In this document: piece by piece, positions 32,575-40,903 of the stretch | How the letters are laid out: every line of letters starts with the position of its first letter | Numbering within the stretch: position 1 is the first letter of the stretch | Assembly: GCA_035461905.1 (NCBI GenBank) | Contig: DATHUV010000019.1 | Location: 1-51,061, forward strand | Source of the DNA: SZUA-442 sp035461905 | Lineage (GTDB): Bacteria; Actinomycetota; Acidimicrobiia; Spongiisociales; UBA5794 | Reading direction: 5' to 3' | DNA: 51,061 bases | Position numbers and translations under genes: made by a program | The notes under the pieces: model-generated | Databases searched by the model: none | The model's input: only the letters and a program-made list of their open reading frames with translations | Told to the model about the DNA's origin: nothing

Positions 32575-35500
32575 TCAGGACACCTGGGCCTTACGAACCG
32601 TGAATGTCATGGACGATCCTGCGAGCTCCACGCCCTCGCCGTCGGTCCCACCCCGCTCGATGCCGATGGCCAGCACCTCGGAGGCGATGAGGTCTGCGTG
32701 GAGCTCGAACGAGGTGATGACGTCCTCGTCGTCGGAGTCCCACCGCACGACGATCCGGTCGACCACATCGAGACCCAGGTCGCGGCGTGCAGACTGAAGC
32801 CTGTTGACGATCTCTCGGGCAATGCCCTCGATGCGCAGATCGTCGTCGAGCCTCGTGTCGAGGGCAACGGACAGCGAGCCCTCCGTCGCGACCACGGTGC
32901 CTTCGCGTGCCGTACGGCTGATCACGAGGTCCTCCGCGACGAGACCGTATCCGGTCACGGCTTCCGGAACCCCATCGAGCATCGATCCAAGGGTGCCCTG
33001 ATCGAGGCCGGCGACCGCTTCGGTGATCCTGTCCATGAGGTTGCCGAATCGCGGCCCGAGGACCCTGTAGTTCGGTCGGGCCTCGAGATCGACGAGGCCA
33101 CCCTCATCCGCGTGGACCTCGACCGAGTGGACGTTGAGCTCCTCCGCGATGAGGTCGGCATGGCTCGCGACCGCCGCACGCTCAGATGCCGATCTCGTGA
33201 CGACGGTCACGAGCTGCAGGGGCTGGCGGGTACGGAGTCCCTCTCGCTTGCGCAGACCGCGGCCGAGGTTGACAACGGTGCGAACGGTCGACATCGCGGC
33301 CTCGAGGCCGGTGTCGATGGACGACGGGACGGCCTCTGGGTAATCCGTGTGATGGATGCTCTCGGGTGCCCCAGAATCGATGGATCGAACGAGGCCCTGG
33401 TAGATCTCCTCCGTCACGAACGGCAGCACGGGAGCCGCCACCTGGGCGAACGTCGTGAGCACCTCGTAGAGCGTTGCGAATGCGGAGAGCTTGTCGAGAT
33501 CGTCCTCGATCCCGCGATGTGTCCAGAACCGGCGTCGGCTCCTGCGGATGTACCAGTTCGTGAGATGCTCCACGAACCCGATCACCCGAGGGATGACCGC
33601 GTAGAGCCGATACGCCTCCATCTCCCTGTTGACATCAGAGATGAGGCTCTGAACCATCGACACGATCCATCGGTCGATCTCGGGACGATCGCCAAGTGGT
33701 GGCGCGTGTTCGAGGTCTTGTGCGGTCAGGCCGTCCGCCGTTGCGTAGGTGGTGAAGAACGAGTACGAATTCCATAGCGGCAGGAGAACCGTGCGAACGA
33801 CTTCGCGTACACCTGCCTCCGAGAACCTGAGGGGTTCCCCGCGCACCACGGGCGAGTTGATCAGATATGCGCGGAGGGCGTCTGCCCCGAACTGGTCGAG
33901 CACATGGGACGGATCCGGGTAGTTCCGGAGCGACTTGGACATCTTGCGGCCGTCCTCCGCGAGGATCATTCCGGTCACCACACAGTTCTGGAACGGCGCT
34001 TCGTCGCGGATCGCCGTCGAGAGCACGAGGAGGGTGTAGAACCAGCCGCGCGTCTGGTCGAGTCCCTCCGCGATGAAGTCCGCAGGGAATCGCTGCTCGA
34101 AACGCTCGGCGTTCTCGAACGGGTAGTGGATCTGGGCGAAGGGCATGGACCCACTCTCGAACCAACAATCGAGGACCTCGGGAACCCGGCGCATCGTGCC
34201 CGTGCACTCGTCACAGGTCCACGTGACAGCGTCAACGAAATGCTTGTGCAGATCATCGAGGTGTGAACCCGAGAGCTCAGCAAGCTGATCGCGCGACGAC
34301 ACGGCCACCATGTGCCCACCCTCGTCGCACACCCACACCGGGATGGCTGAGCCCCAGTATCGGTTTCGGCTGATCGCCCAGTCCCTGGCACCTTCGAGCC
34401 AGTTTCCGAAGCGGTTCGCGCCGATCGCCTCGGGCACCCATCGGATCCCCTTGTTGATCTCGACCATGCGGTCCCTGAACTGCTCGACCGCGACAAACCA
34501 TGTCGGGATGGCCTTGTAGATCAGGGGCGTGCCCGTGCGCCAGCAGAACGGATAGGAGTGGTTGATCGTGGCTCGAGCGAAGAGGGCACCCGACTCGGCG
34601 AGCAACGTCATGAGGGTGGCGTCTGCGTCCTTGACGTTCATCCCGGCGACATCTGGCACATCGTCGGTGAAGCGCGCCTCGGCATCGACGGGATCCACGA
34701 GGACGTCGATCGCTGCCTCGGCGAGGGCGCGGAAGTCGGCCTCGCCGTACGCCGGAGCCATGTGGACGAGACCCGTTCCCTCGTCTGTCGTCACGTCGTT
34801 CGAGTGGATCACCACGAACGCGCCCTCCGCTGCCCTGTCTGCGAAGTAGTGGAACGGTGGTCGATAGCGGGTTCCGATGAGATCCGAACCCTTTGCGGTG
34901 CCGAGCACGGCGGCATCGTCGCCGAAGATCCTCTGGACGAGGTCGCTGGCTGTCCAGTAGATGAGCTGCCCGGAACGCACGCGCGTGTACTCGAGGTGCG
35001 CGCCGACGGCGATCGCCAGGTTCGCAGGTACGGTCCACGGAGTAGTGGTCCAGAACAGAAGACGATCGCCAGCGACGGCGGGTCCCCTTCCATCGAGGAC
35101 CTCGACGGCCACGGTGATCGCAGGATCGTCCACGTCGCGGTAGTCGAGGTTCGCCTCGAAGTTCGAGAGGGGCGTCGTTGCACCGTACGAGTACGGGAGG
35201 ACCTTGAAATCCCGATAGACGAGGCCGCGCTCCCACAGCTGGCCGAAGACCCACCAGACGCTCTCCATGAAGTCGACGTCCATGGTCTTGTAGTCGTCCT
35301 CGAAGTCGACCCACCGTCCGATTCGCCCGGTGATCTCGTACCAGTCCTCGGTCGTCGTATTCACCATTGCGCGGCAGGCCTCGTTGAACACGTCGATGCC
35401 GAGTTCCTGGATCTGTCGCGGACCCGACACGTTGAGCAGCTTCTCCACCTCCATCTCGACGGGGAGGCCGTGGGTGTCCCACCCGAACCTCCGCTCCACG

Positions 35501-35745
35501 CGGTGTCCTCGCATGGTCCAGTACCGCGGCACGATGTCCTTGACGACGCCCTGGAGGATGTGTCCGTAGTGCATTGATCCCGTCGCGAAGGGAGGGCCGT
35601 CGTAGAACGTGTACTCGGTGTCGGGGCTGCGAAGCTCAACGGACCTTGCAAAGGCGTCGATCGACTCCCAGAACGACAGGATCCGTGCGTCGAGCGCTGG
35701 GAAGTCGACGGCGGAATCGACTCGGGGAAAGCTGGGTTCTGTCAC
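32575..35745 (-). CDS. ileS: Isoleucyl-tRNA synthetase
   Basis: 1056 aa from the GTG at 35745, with GAGG 8 nt upstream; a frame extending to 35835 runs through the T-box leader. Class I synthetase with a HIGH variant HYGH in FATGSMHYGHI (about residues 53-56), an editing domain, and KMSKS in EDGRKMSKSLRN. A Cys pair in WTCDECTG lies ahead of it. Length and the absence of a C-terminal Cys-rich zinc finger fit the eukaryote-like type 2 enzymes, some of which resist mupirocin. Controlled by an isoleucine T-box. Confidence 0.96.
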   Translation of the reverse strand: MTEPSFPRVDSAVDFPALDARILSFWESIDAFARSVELRSPDTEYTFYDGPPFATGSMHYGHILQGVVKDIVPRYWTMRGHRVERRFGWDTHGLPVEMEVEKLLNVSGPRQIQELGIDVFNEACRAMVNTTTEDWYEITGRIGRWVDFEDDYKTMDVDFMESVWWVFGQLWERGLVYRDFKVLPYSYGATTPLSNFEANLDYRDVDDPAITVAVEVLDGRGPAVAGDRLLFWTTTPWTVPANLAIAVGAHLEYTRVRSGQLIYWTASDLVQRIFGDDAAVLGTAKGSDLIGTRYRPPFHYFADRAAEGAFVVIHSNDVTTDEGTGLVHMAPAYGEADFRALAEAAIDVLVDPVDAEARFTDDVPDVAGMNVKDADATLMTLLAESGALFARATINHSYPFCWRTGTPLIYKAIPTWFVAVEQFRDRMVEINKGIRWVPEAIGANRFGNWLEGARDWAISRNRYWGSAIPVWVCDEGGHMVAVSSRDQLAELSGSHLDDLHKHFVDAVTWTCDECTGTMRRVPEVLDCWFESGSMPFAQIHYPFENAERFEQRFPADFIAEGLDQTRGWFYTLLVLSTAIRDEAPFQNCVVTGMILAEDGRKMSKSLRNYPDPSHVLDQFGADALRAYLINSPVVRGEPLRFSEAGVREVVRTVLLPLWNSYSFFTTYATADGLTAQDLEHAPPLGDRPEIDRWIVSMVQSLISDVNREMEAYRLYAVIPRVIGFVEHLTNWYIRRSRRRFWTHRGIEDDLDKLSAFATLYEVLTTFAQVAAPVLPFVTEEIYQGLVRSIDSGAPESIHHTDYPEAVPSSIDTGLEAAMSTVRTVVNLGRGLRKREGLRTRQPLQLVTVVTRSASERAAVASHADLIAEELNVHSVEVHADEGGLVDLEARPNYRVLGPRFGNLMDRITEAVAGLDQGTLGSMLDGVPEAVTGYGLVAEDLVISRTAREGTVVATEGSLSVALDTRLDDDLRIEGIAREIVNRLQSARRDLGLDVVDRIVVRWDSDDEDVITSFELHADLIASEVLAIGIERGGTDGEGVELAGSSMTFTVRKAQVS

Positions 35746-35750
35746 GGCGT

Positions 35751-36003
35751 CGTCCTCAATCTCGTCACCTGTCGGTGCCGGGACGGGGGACCCGCGGTAC
35801 CACCCGGCTTGCCAGATCGCGTCTGGCCGCTCCATTGACCCGTTTCGTGGGCTGACCGACGGGTTCTACTCCCGAGGGCCGGACGCCCGTCAGGTTCTTC
35901 CCGTAGCTCGGAGGTGATGTTCCCCTTCGCAGGTAGCGGCCTCTCACCGGCACCGCCTCGCTGTCCACCTGGCCTCGAAGGAGATTCGTCCTCGTCGTAG
36001 CGC
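35751..36003 (-). ncRNA. T-box riboswitch leader of ileS (Ile, ATC specifier)
   Basis: Read on the minus strand. The T-box core GGGTGGTACCGCGGG lies at 35805-35791, with TGGT matching the 3' end of a tRNA whose discriminator is A. Arms GCCGGG and CCCGGC (+ strand 35777-35782) enclose it. Upstream, GAACATCACC carries ATC (35918-35916), an isoleucine codon, and GAGTAGAACCCG is the conserved stem II/III part. No terminator with a U-run exists. Instead CGTCC (35785-35781) can pair with GGACG in the ileS ribosome site (35755-35751). Uncharged tRNA-Ile should free that site, so control is probably at translation, as described for actinobacterial ileS T-boxes. Confidence 0.85.
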
Positions 36004-36009
36004 CTTTGG

Positions 36010-36015
36010 AGAATA
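36010..36015 (-). promoter_or_regulatory. Candidate -10 box of the ileS transcript
   Basis: TATTCT on the minus strand, a good -10 match, just ahead of the T-box. No convincing -35 at 16-18 nt. Divergent from the promoter at 36028-36055. Confidence 0.35.
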
Positions 36016-36027
36016 GCGCGCCACCGA

Positions 36028-36055
36028 CTGACATCGGGTCGTGGACACCTATCGT
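36028..36055 (+). promoter_or_regulatory. Promoter of the DUF167 gene, leaderless
   Basis: -35 CTGACA (36028-36033), 16-nt spacer, -10 TATCGT (36050-36055), then 6 nt to the GTG at 36062. No ribosome binding site fits between, so the mRNA probably starts at the start codon. Confidence 0.5.
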
Positions 36056-36061
36056 CGCAGC

Positions 36062-36361
36062 GTGACATCTGCGATCAGGCCCACGAAGTCAGGCGTCGTC
36101 GTGGACGTCCTCGTCCAGCCAAACGCCAGTGTCGCGGAGGTCGTCGGTCCTCACGGGGATCGCATCAAAGTACGCGTGACGGTTCCACCCGAGCGGCTGC
36201 GGGCCAACGAAGCGGTGTGCGACCTCCTCGCACGTGTGTGCGGGGTGCGTGCGGCAACCGTGGTGGCTGGTCGAACGGCGCGATCCAAGACCGTGGAACT
36301 CCATGGCGCCGACCTCGGGACCGTCCGGCGGGTGCTTCTCGGACCGTCGAAAGCTCCGTGA
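36062..36361 (+). CDS. DUF167 (YggU) family protein
   Basis: 99 aa from the GTG at 36062. The DUF167 pattern is clear: DVLVQPNASVAEVVG, RIKVRVTVPPERLRANEAV and a RSKTVELHG step. Small alpha/beta cytoplasmic protein with no known activity; in many bacteria it neighbours yggT or ileS, as here. An earlier in-frame ATG/GTG at 36041 lies upstream of the -10 box and is not used if the promoter is right. Confidence 0.85.
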   Translation: MTSAIRPTKSGVVVDVLVQPNASVAEVVGPHGDRIKVRVTVPPERLRANEAVCDLLARVCGVRAATVVAGRTARSKTVELHGADLGTVRRVLLGPSKAP

Positions 36362-36395
36362 CGGTGCTACATTCCTCCCGCCAGCAGGAGGAGAC

Positions 36396-36767
36396 ATGGC
36401 CAGGCAACTCTCAGCTTCGACGCTCGACCGTCTCCGCCGTAAGCTCGCGGAGGAACGCGAACGCCTCGAGCACATCATCGACGAGCATGAGCGCGAGCGC
36501 GAGGAGAGCAAGCTCTCCGAGGCCTCGGCCGACCGCAGCGCGGATCCCGACAACGTCGATGGCGGCGCCATCGAAGTCGAGATGGAGATGGACATCGCGA
36601 TGGTCCAGAACGCCCGCGGCTTGCTCGAACGTGTCAAACATGCACAGGATCGCATGGAGAAGGGTCTCTACGGAACATGCGAAGTGACGGGCGAACCGAT
36701 TCCGCTGGCTCGGCTGGACGCCCTGCCGTACGCGACGACGACGGTGGAAGCGGCAAACCGCATCTGA
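36396..36767 (+). CDS. DksA/TraR-like protein with degenerate zinc finger
   Basis: 123 aa from the ATG at 36396, after AGGAGGAG at good spacing. The N-terminal half is a long charged coiled coil (about residues 8-45) and the middle has the family's acidic segment (DNVDGGAIEVEMEMDI). The C-terminal finger region GTCEVTGEPIPLARLDALP is typical, but of the four Cys in the CxxC...CxxC pattern only C95 is left: the others are T98, T116 and A119. Zinc binding is therefore unlikely. DksA-type proteins act in the RNA polymerase secondary channel. It sits directly before lspA. Confidence 0.88.
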   Translation: MARQLSASTLDRLRRKLAEERERLEHIIDEHEREREESKLSEASADRSADPDNVDGGAIEVEMEMDIAMVQNARGLLERVKHAQDRMEKGLYGTCEVTGEPIPLARLDALPYATTTVEAANRI

Positions 36768-37219
36768 GCAACAGGCTGCTCGCCCTTGTGGTGGCGGGTG
36801 CCGTCGTCATCGTTGATCAGGTCACCAAGTGGTGGGCGGTCAACGAGCTGGAGGATGGCCCCATCGTCCTCATCGATGGCTTCCTCCAGCTCCGTCTCCT
36901 GTTCAACACGGGAGCATCGTTCTCGATCCTGTCCAACGCAGGGCCGATCCTCGCGATCGTCGCCTTCGGTGTGGTCGGCCTGATCATCTACATCCTCGGT
37001 GATGCGTCGCGTCGCGTCGAGGCGGTGGCCCTCGGACTCGTGCTCGGCGGTGCAATCGGCAACCTGCTCGACAGGGTGCTGCGCGGCGATGGGTTCCTCG
37101 ACGGGGCGGTGGTCGACTTCATCGACTTCTCGTTCTTCGCAACCTTCAACGTCGCTGACGCCGCGATCAATGTCGGTGTTGCGCTCCTCCTGTTCGCCGC
37201 ATTCGTCCTACGCCGATGA
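36677..37219 (+). CDS. lspA: Lipoprotein signal peptidase
   Basis: 180 aa if begun at the ATG at 36677, which overlaps the DksA-like gene by 91 nt. The family-like part begins LSNRLLALVVAGAVVIVDQ at 36764, where the codon is CTG and overlaps the previous stop (CTGA). A GTG at 36788 would cut the first membrane segment short. The CTG start (151 aa) may be the real one. Four membrane segments and the aspartyl-protease pairs are clear: NTGASFSIL, GNLLDR and FNVADAAIN. It removes signal peptides from prolipoproteins in the membrane. Confidence 0.88.
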   Translation: MRSDGRTDSAGSAGRPAVRDDDGGSGKPHLSNRLLALVVAGAVVIVDQVTKWWAVNELEDGPIVLIDGFLQLRLLFNTGASFSILSNAGPILAIVAFGVVGLIIYILGDASRRVEAVALGLVLGGAIGNLLDRVLRGDGFLDGAVVDFIDFSFFATFNVADAAINVGVALLLFAAFVLRR

Positions 37220-38163
37220 CATCGATCGTGGTCCCCGGCGAGCTCGACGGCGAACGAGCGGACAAGGTGATCGCCGTGCTCCTCGACATCGCCCGATCCG
37301 AGAGCCGTGGAGCCTTCGATGAGGGACGGGTGTCGATGGGAGGCCACCCCGTGAAGCCGGGGCAACGCCTGGCACAGGGCGACGAGATCGAGGTCGAGCT
37401 CGCCGTGAGGTCCGTCGGCATCGTAGCTGACGGCTCGGTGCCGTTCTCCGTCGTGTACGAGGACGCCGATCTGGTCGTCGTGGACAAACCCGTCGGAGTC
37501 GTGGTCCATCCTCCTTCCGACCGGTCTGCACCATCGCTCGTCCACGGACTGATCGCACGCTATCCCGAGATCGTCGGTGTCGGTGTCGACGGAAGGTGGG
37601 GCATCGTGCATCGACTCGACAGGGACACATCCGGACTGCTCGTGGTCGCGAGGACGCATCGTGCCCACGAGGCGCTCAGTGGCCTGATGCGGTCCCGACG
37701 GGTGTCCCGTCGATATGTCGCGCTCGTTTCAGGTGCCTTCGATGCAGCGAGGGGGACGATCGATGCACCCATAGGGCGCGATCCGTCGAATCCCACAAGG
37801 ATGAGGATCGACCGAGGGGGAAGGAAGTCGGTCACGCACTACCGGAGGCTCGCGACATGGGTGGATCACGACCTGTCACTGGTGTATGTCGCCCTCGAGA
37901 CGGGCAGGACCCACCAGATCCGGGTTCACATGCAGGCGATCGACCATCCCATCGTCGGGGACCCGTCGTATGGACGTACGGGCGGTGTCGGCGATCCGGG
38001 CAGGCCGTGGCTCCACGCCCAGCGGCTGGTCTTCGATCATCCCTTCTCGGATCGCGTCGTCGATGTGACGGCGGAGCTTCCTGGCGATCTCGTGGATAGT
38101 CTTTCGCGCATCGGACCGCCCACGAGCGGCTCGATCGACGATATCGCCGAGGAGCTGCCATGA
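37216..38163 (+). CDS. 23S rRNA pseudouridine synthase, RluD family
   Basis: 315 aa, start overlapping the lspA stop. An N-terminal S4 RNA-binding domain (about residues 12-65) is followed by the RluA/RluD catalytic domain: VVDKPVGVVVHP, and HRLDRDTSG with the catalytic Asp135. The family member after lspA usually modifies helix 69 of 23S rRNA (RluD), but exact target sites cannot be read here. Its stop overlaps the acyltransferase start. Confidence 0.92.
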   Translation: MTSIVVPGELDGERADKVIAVLLDIARSESRGAFDEGRVSMGGHPVKPGQRLAQGDEIEVELAVRSVGIVADGSVPFSVVYEDADLVVVDKPVGVVVHPPSDRSAPSLVHGLIARYPEIVGVGVDGRWGIVHRLDRDTSGLLVVARTHRAHEALSGLMRSRRVSRRYVALVSGAFDAARGTIDAPIGRDPSNPTRMRIDRGGRKSVTHYRRLATWVDHDLSLVYVALETGRTHQIRVHMQAIDHPIVGDPSYGRTGGVGDPGRPWLHAQRLVFDHPFSDRVVDVTAELPGDLVDSLSRIGPPTSGSIDDIAEELP

Positions 38164-39635
38164 CCGCCCACTACGAACGTCTCTCGAACCTCGACGCATC
38201 GTTCCTCGCACTCGAGTCCCGCTCGACGCACATGCACGTCGGTGCGGTCGCGGTCTTCGGGCCGGGACCCCACAGCACCCCGGACGGAGTGGACATCGAC
38301 TTCATCCGTGACCTGATCGCGTCGCGGCTCGACGCGATACCGCGTTATCGCCAGCGGATCGCAACGGTTCCGATCGAGGGCCATCCCGTGTGGGTCGATG
38401 ACGAGCACTTCCACCTCGACTACCACGTCCGCCACACGGCCCTCCCCAGCCCAGGTAGCGACGATCAGCTCAAGGCACTCGTCGGAAGGCTGATGTCCCA
38501 GCAGCTCGATCGAACTCGTCCGCTGTGGGAACTGAACATCGTCGAGGGAATCGAAGGTGGGGGGTTCGCGGTCGTCGGCAAGATCCACCATTGCATGATC
38601 GACGGGATCTCGGGCATCGACCTCATGGCGGTCATCCTCGACTTCACGCCGGACGCACAGGTGTCCCCTGCGACACCATGGAAGCCTCGGCCAGCGCCGA
38701 ACGGGACCGAGCTTGCCGTCAAGGAGGTCTCGCGAACCCTCTCGACCGTGCTCGCGAGTGTCTCGGATCTCTCATCGATCATGTCGGACATCGACGGCGT
38801 GCGCAACGACCTCGGGCGTCGCGTCCGCGCCGTCGGTGCGTCTTTGTCATCGGGTTGGCTGACGCCGACCGGTCACACCCCGCTCAACGGCCCGATCGGG
38901 CCAGCCCGGTGGTTCGACTGGGTGGATATCCCCCTCGCCGACGTGAAGTCCATCAAGAACGAGCACGGCGCGACGGTGAACGACGTGATGCTCGCCATCG
39001 TGGCGGGCGGCGTGCGTCGCTACCTCCTGACCGAAGGGGGGATGACCGATGAGGAGGTGGCCGCGACCGAGTTTCGGATCATGGCGCCCGTGTCTGTGCG
39101 ATCCGAGGTGGAACAGGGGACCCTCGGGAACAAGGTCGCGATGTGGCTCATGAGCCTGCCAATCGGTGAGCCCGATCCGGGAGCGCGAATCAAGGCGGTC
39201 AAGGAGGCGACCAAGAACCTCAAGGACACTGATCAGGCCCTCGGCGCCTCGACGCTCGTCTCGGTGTCGACCGGCGCACCAGCAACCATCGTCTCGCTCG
39301 CGACGCGCCTGGCGAGCGGCATTCGCCCGTTCAACATGACGGTCACGAACGTTCCCGGACCCCAATTCCCCATGTACCTCGCAGGGAGTGAGATGCAGGC
39401 GTCGTATCCGCTCGTACCACTGTGGCAGAGCCACGGAGCTGGTATTGCGATGTTCTCGCTCAATGGGAAGATCGACATCGGGATCAACATGGATCGGACC
39501 CTGATCACCGAACCTCGAGCGCTCGGCGAGGCCGTCATCGCGTCCTTCGTAGAGCTCTCTCGTACACCGCGTGCCCCCGCGACCAAAGCCCGCGCATCGA
39601 CCGTCAAGAAAGCACCTCCGATGGGAACGCGCTAG
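38160..39635 (+). CDS. Wax ester synthase/diacylglycerol acyltransferase (WS/DGAT)
   Basis: 491 aa. N-terminal LSNLDASFLALES and HMHVGAVAVF are typical. The catalytic HHxxxDG motif is H143-H144-C-M-I-D148-G149. A second family block near the C-terminus reads NMTVTNVPGPQFPMYLAGS. WS/DGAT enzymes esterify fatty acyl-CoA with fatty alcohol or diacylglycerol, forming storage lipid. Substrate preference is unknown. It overlaps rluD by 4 nt, an unusual partner. The last gene on this strand before pfkA converges. Confidence 0.92.
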   Translation: MTAHYERLSNLDASFLALESRSTHMHVGAVAVFGPGPHSTPDGVDIDFIRDLIASRLDAIPRYRQRIATVPIEGHPVWVDDEHFHLDYHVRHTALPSPGSDDQLKALVGRLMSQQLDRTRPLWELNIVEGIEGGGFAVVGKIHHCMIDGISGIDLMAVILDFTPDAQVSPATPWKPRPAPNGTELAVKEVSRTLSTVLASVSDLSSIMSDIDGVRNDLGRRVRAVGASLSSGWLTPTGHTPLNGPIGPARWFDWVDIPLADVKSIKNEHGATVNDVMLAIVAGGVRRYLLTEGGMTDEEVAATEFRIMAPVSVRSEVEQGTLGNKVAMWLMSLPIGEPDPGARIKAVKEATKNLKDTDQALGASTLVSVSTGAPATIVSLATRLASGIRPFNMTVTNVPGPQFPMYLAGSEMQASYPLVPLWQSHGAGIAMFSLNGKIDIGINMDRTLITEPRALGEAVIASFVELSRTPRAPATKARASTVKKAPPMGTR

Positions 39636-39681
39636 CCAGCGTCGAGTTGGGTGACCTTTGCTACAACAGGCGGTGCAGCCG

Positions 39682-40707
39682 TCAGCCGAAGAAGGTCCTG
39701 GCGGTCGCATAGAGCGACTCGGGCACACCCCTGATCCCTGAGGTCGCCTCATCGAGTGGCACCGGCACGATCTCGGTCGCGTTGACGGCCGCCATCACGT
39801 TCGTGAGGCCATCAATCGCCATGTCTGCTGCCGCAACCCCGAGCCGGGTGGCGAGCACGCGGTCGGAGGCAGCAGGCGTGCCACCACGCTGTATGTGCCC
39901 GAGTATCGACACGCGGGTCTCGAAGCCGGTGAGGTCCTCGATGGCGTCGGCGACTTGGTACCCCACGCCGCCGAGGCGATCAAACCCGAAGGCGTCCTTC
40001 TTGAGATCCAACGGGTGATACCCGGCAGGAGGATCGATGCCCTCCGCAACGACAACGATCGAGTATCTGTGGCCCGTCCTGTGGCGCTTTCGCAGGGTCG
40101 AAGCGACCTGTTCGAGGTCGTATGCGAACTCCGGGATCAGCACGTAGTCGGCGCCTCCTGCGATCCCCGCGTAGGTGGCGATCCATCCCTTCGTTCGCCC
40201 CATCACCTCGACCACGATGACCCGGTTGTGCGCTTCGGCGGTCGTTGCGAGACGGTCGATCGCCTCGGTTGCGATTTGTACGGCAGTGGCGAATCCGAAG
40301 GTCGTGTCGGTCCCGTTGATGTCATTGTCGATCGTCTTCGGTACCCCGATCACGTTGAGGCCCTCATCGGCGAGCTGGCTCGCAGATCGCAGGGTGCCGT
40401 CCCCGCCGATGACCACCAGCCTGTCGATGCCGTTTCGCGAAATGGTGGCGCTGCACGACGCGAGGCCGTCGCCGTGCACGTAGGGGTCCATCCTCGATGT
40501 TCCGAGCATCGTGCCACCGCGTCCGAGGATGCCGCGCACCGAGTCGCGGTCGAGGCTCATCGTGCGGTCGTTCATGAGCCCCTCCCACCCGTCGCGGATG
40601 CCCACGACCTCGGTGTCGCGCTCGAGCGCTCGACCCACGACGCCCCGGATGACGGCGTTGAGTCCCGGGCAGTCGCCACCTGCGGTGAGCACTCCGATGA
40701 CGCTCAC
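39682..40707 (-). CDS. pfkA: 6-phosphofructokinase
   Basis: 341 aa from the GTG at 40707, with AGGAGG 4 nt upstream; this puts VSVIGVLTAGGDCPGLN at the N-terminus. The phosphate-donor positions read GGDG (where pyrophosphate enzymes have GGDD) and PKTIDND (Lys where E. coli ATP enzyme has Gly). Gly in the first motif favours ATP as donor. Catalytic TIDND, EVMGRTKGW and HIQRGGTP blocks are present. Entry to lower glycolysis. Divergent from dnaE. Confidence 0.93.
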   Translation of the reverse strand: MSVIGVLTAGGDCPGLNAVIRGVVGRALERDTEVVGIRDGWEGLMNDRTMSLDRDSVRGILGRGGTMLGTSRMDPYVHGDGLASCSATISRNGIDRLVVIGGDGTLRSASQLADEGLNVIGVPKTIDNDINGTDTTFGFATAVQIATEAIDRLATTAEAHNRVIVVEVMGRTKGWIATYAGIAGGADYVLIPEFAYDLEQVASTLRKRHRTGHRYSIVVVAEGIDPPAGYHPLDLKKDAFGFDRLGGVGYQVADAIEDLTGFETRVSILGHIQRGGTPAASDRVLATRLGVAAADMAIDGLTNVMAAVNATEIVPVPLDEATSGIRGVPESLYATARTFFG

Positions 40708-40774
40708 GAATCCTCCTGGAGGGTTGCGGATCGATCGTAGGTGCGAACGATGCTCGTAGGGCATGCTCGCGCTG

Positions 40775-40788
40775 CCCTAACATTAGGG
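40775..40788. promoter_or_regulatory. Palindrome with -10-like boxes between pfkA and dnaE
   Basis: CCCTAA (40775-40780) and TTAGGG (40783-40788) are perfect complements with 2 nt between. On the plus strand this contains TAACAT, on the minus strand TAATGT, both resembling -10 boxes. It could be overlapping divergent promoters for dnaE and pfkA or an operator. The 196-base gap 40708-40903 shows nothing else clear. Confidence 0.35.
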
Positions 40789-40903
40789 GTCCGCCGGGTC
40801 GCGTGATCGGGTGGTGAGCTGGGCGCGACAGGCACGACGACGGCGGGCACGCACAGGCCGCCCCACATGCTTACATGCATGGTATTCGACGATCGAGGTC
40901 CGT

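Noticed and set aside
35746..35835. IleS N-terminal extension reading WQAGWYRGSPVP
   Set aside because: This peptide is the translation of the T-box core and not protein-coding sequence.
40811..40903. Upstream start for dnaE
   Set aside because: Adds an Arg-rich stretch without similarity; the TTG at 40904 has GAGG at correct spacing and gives the usual PHP-domain start.
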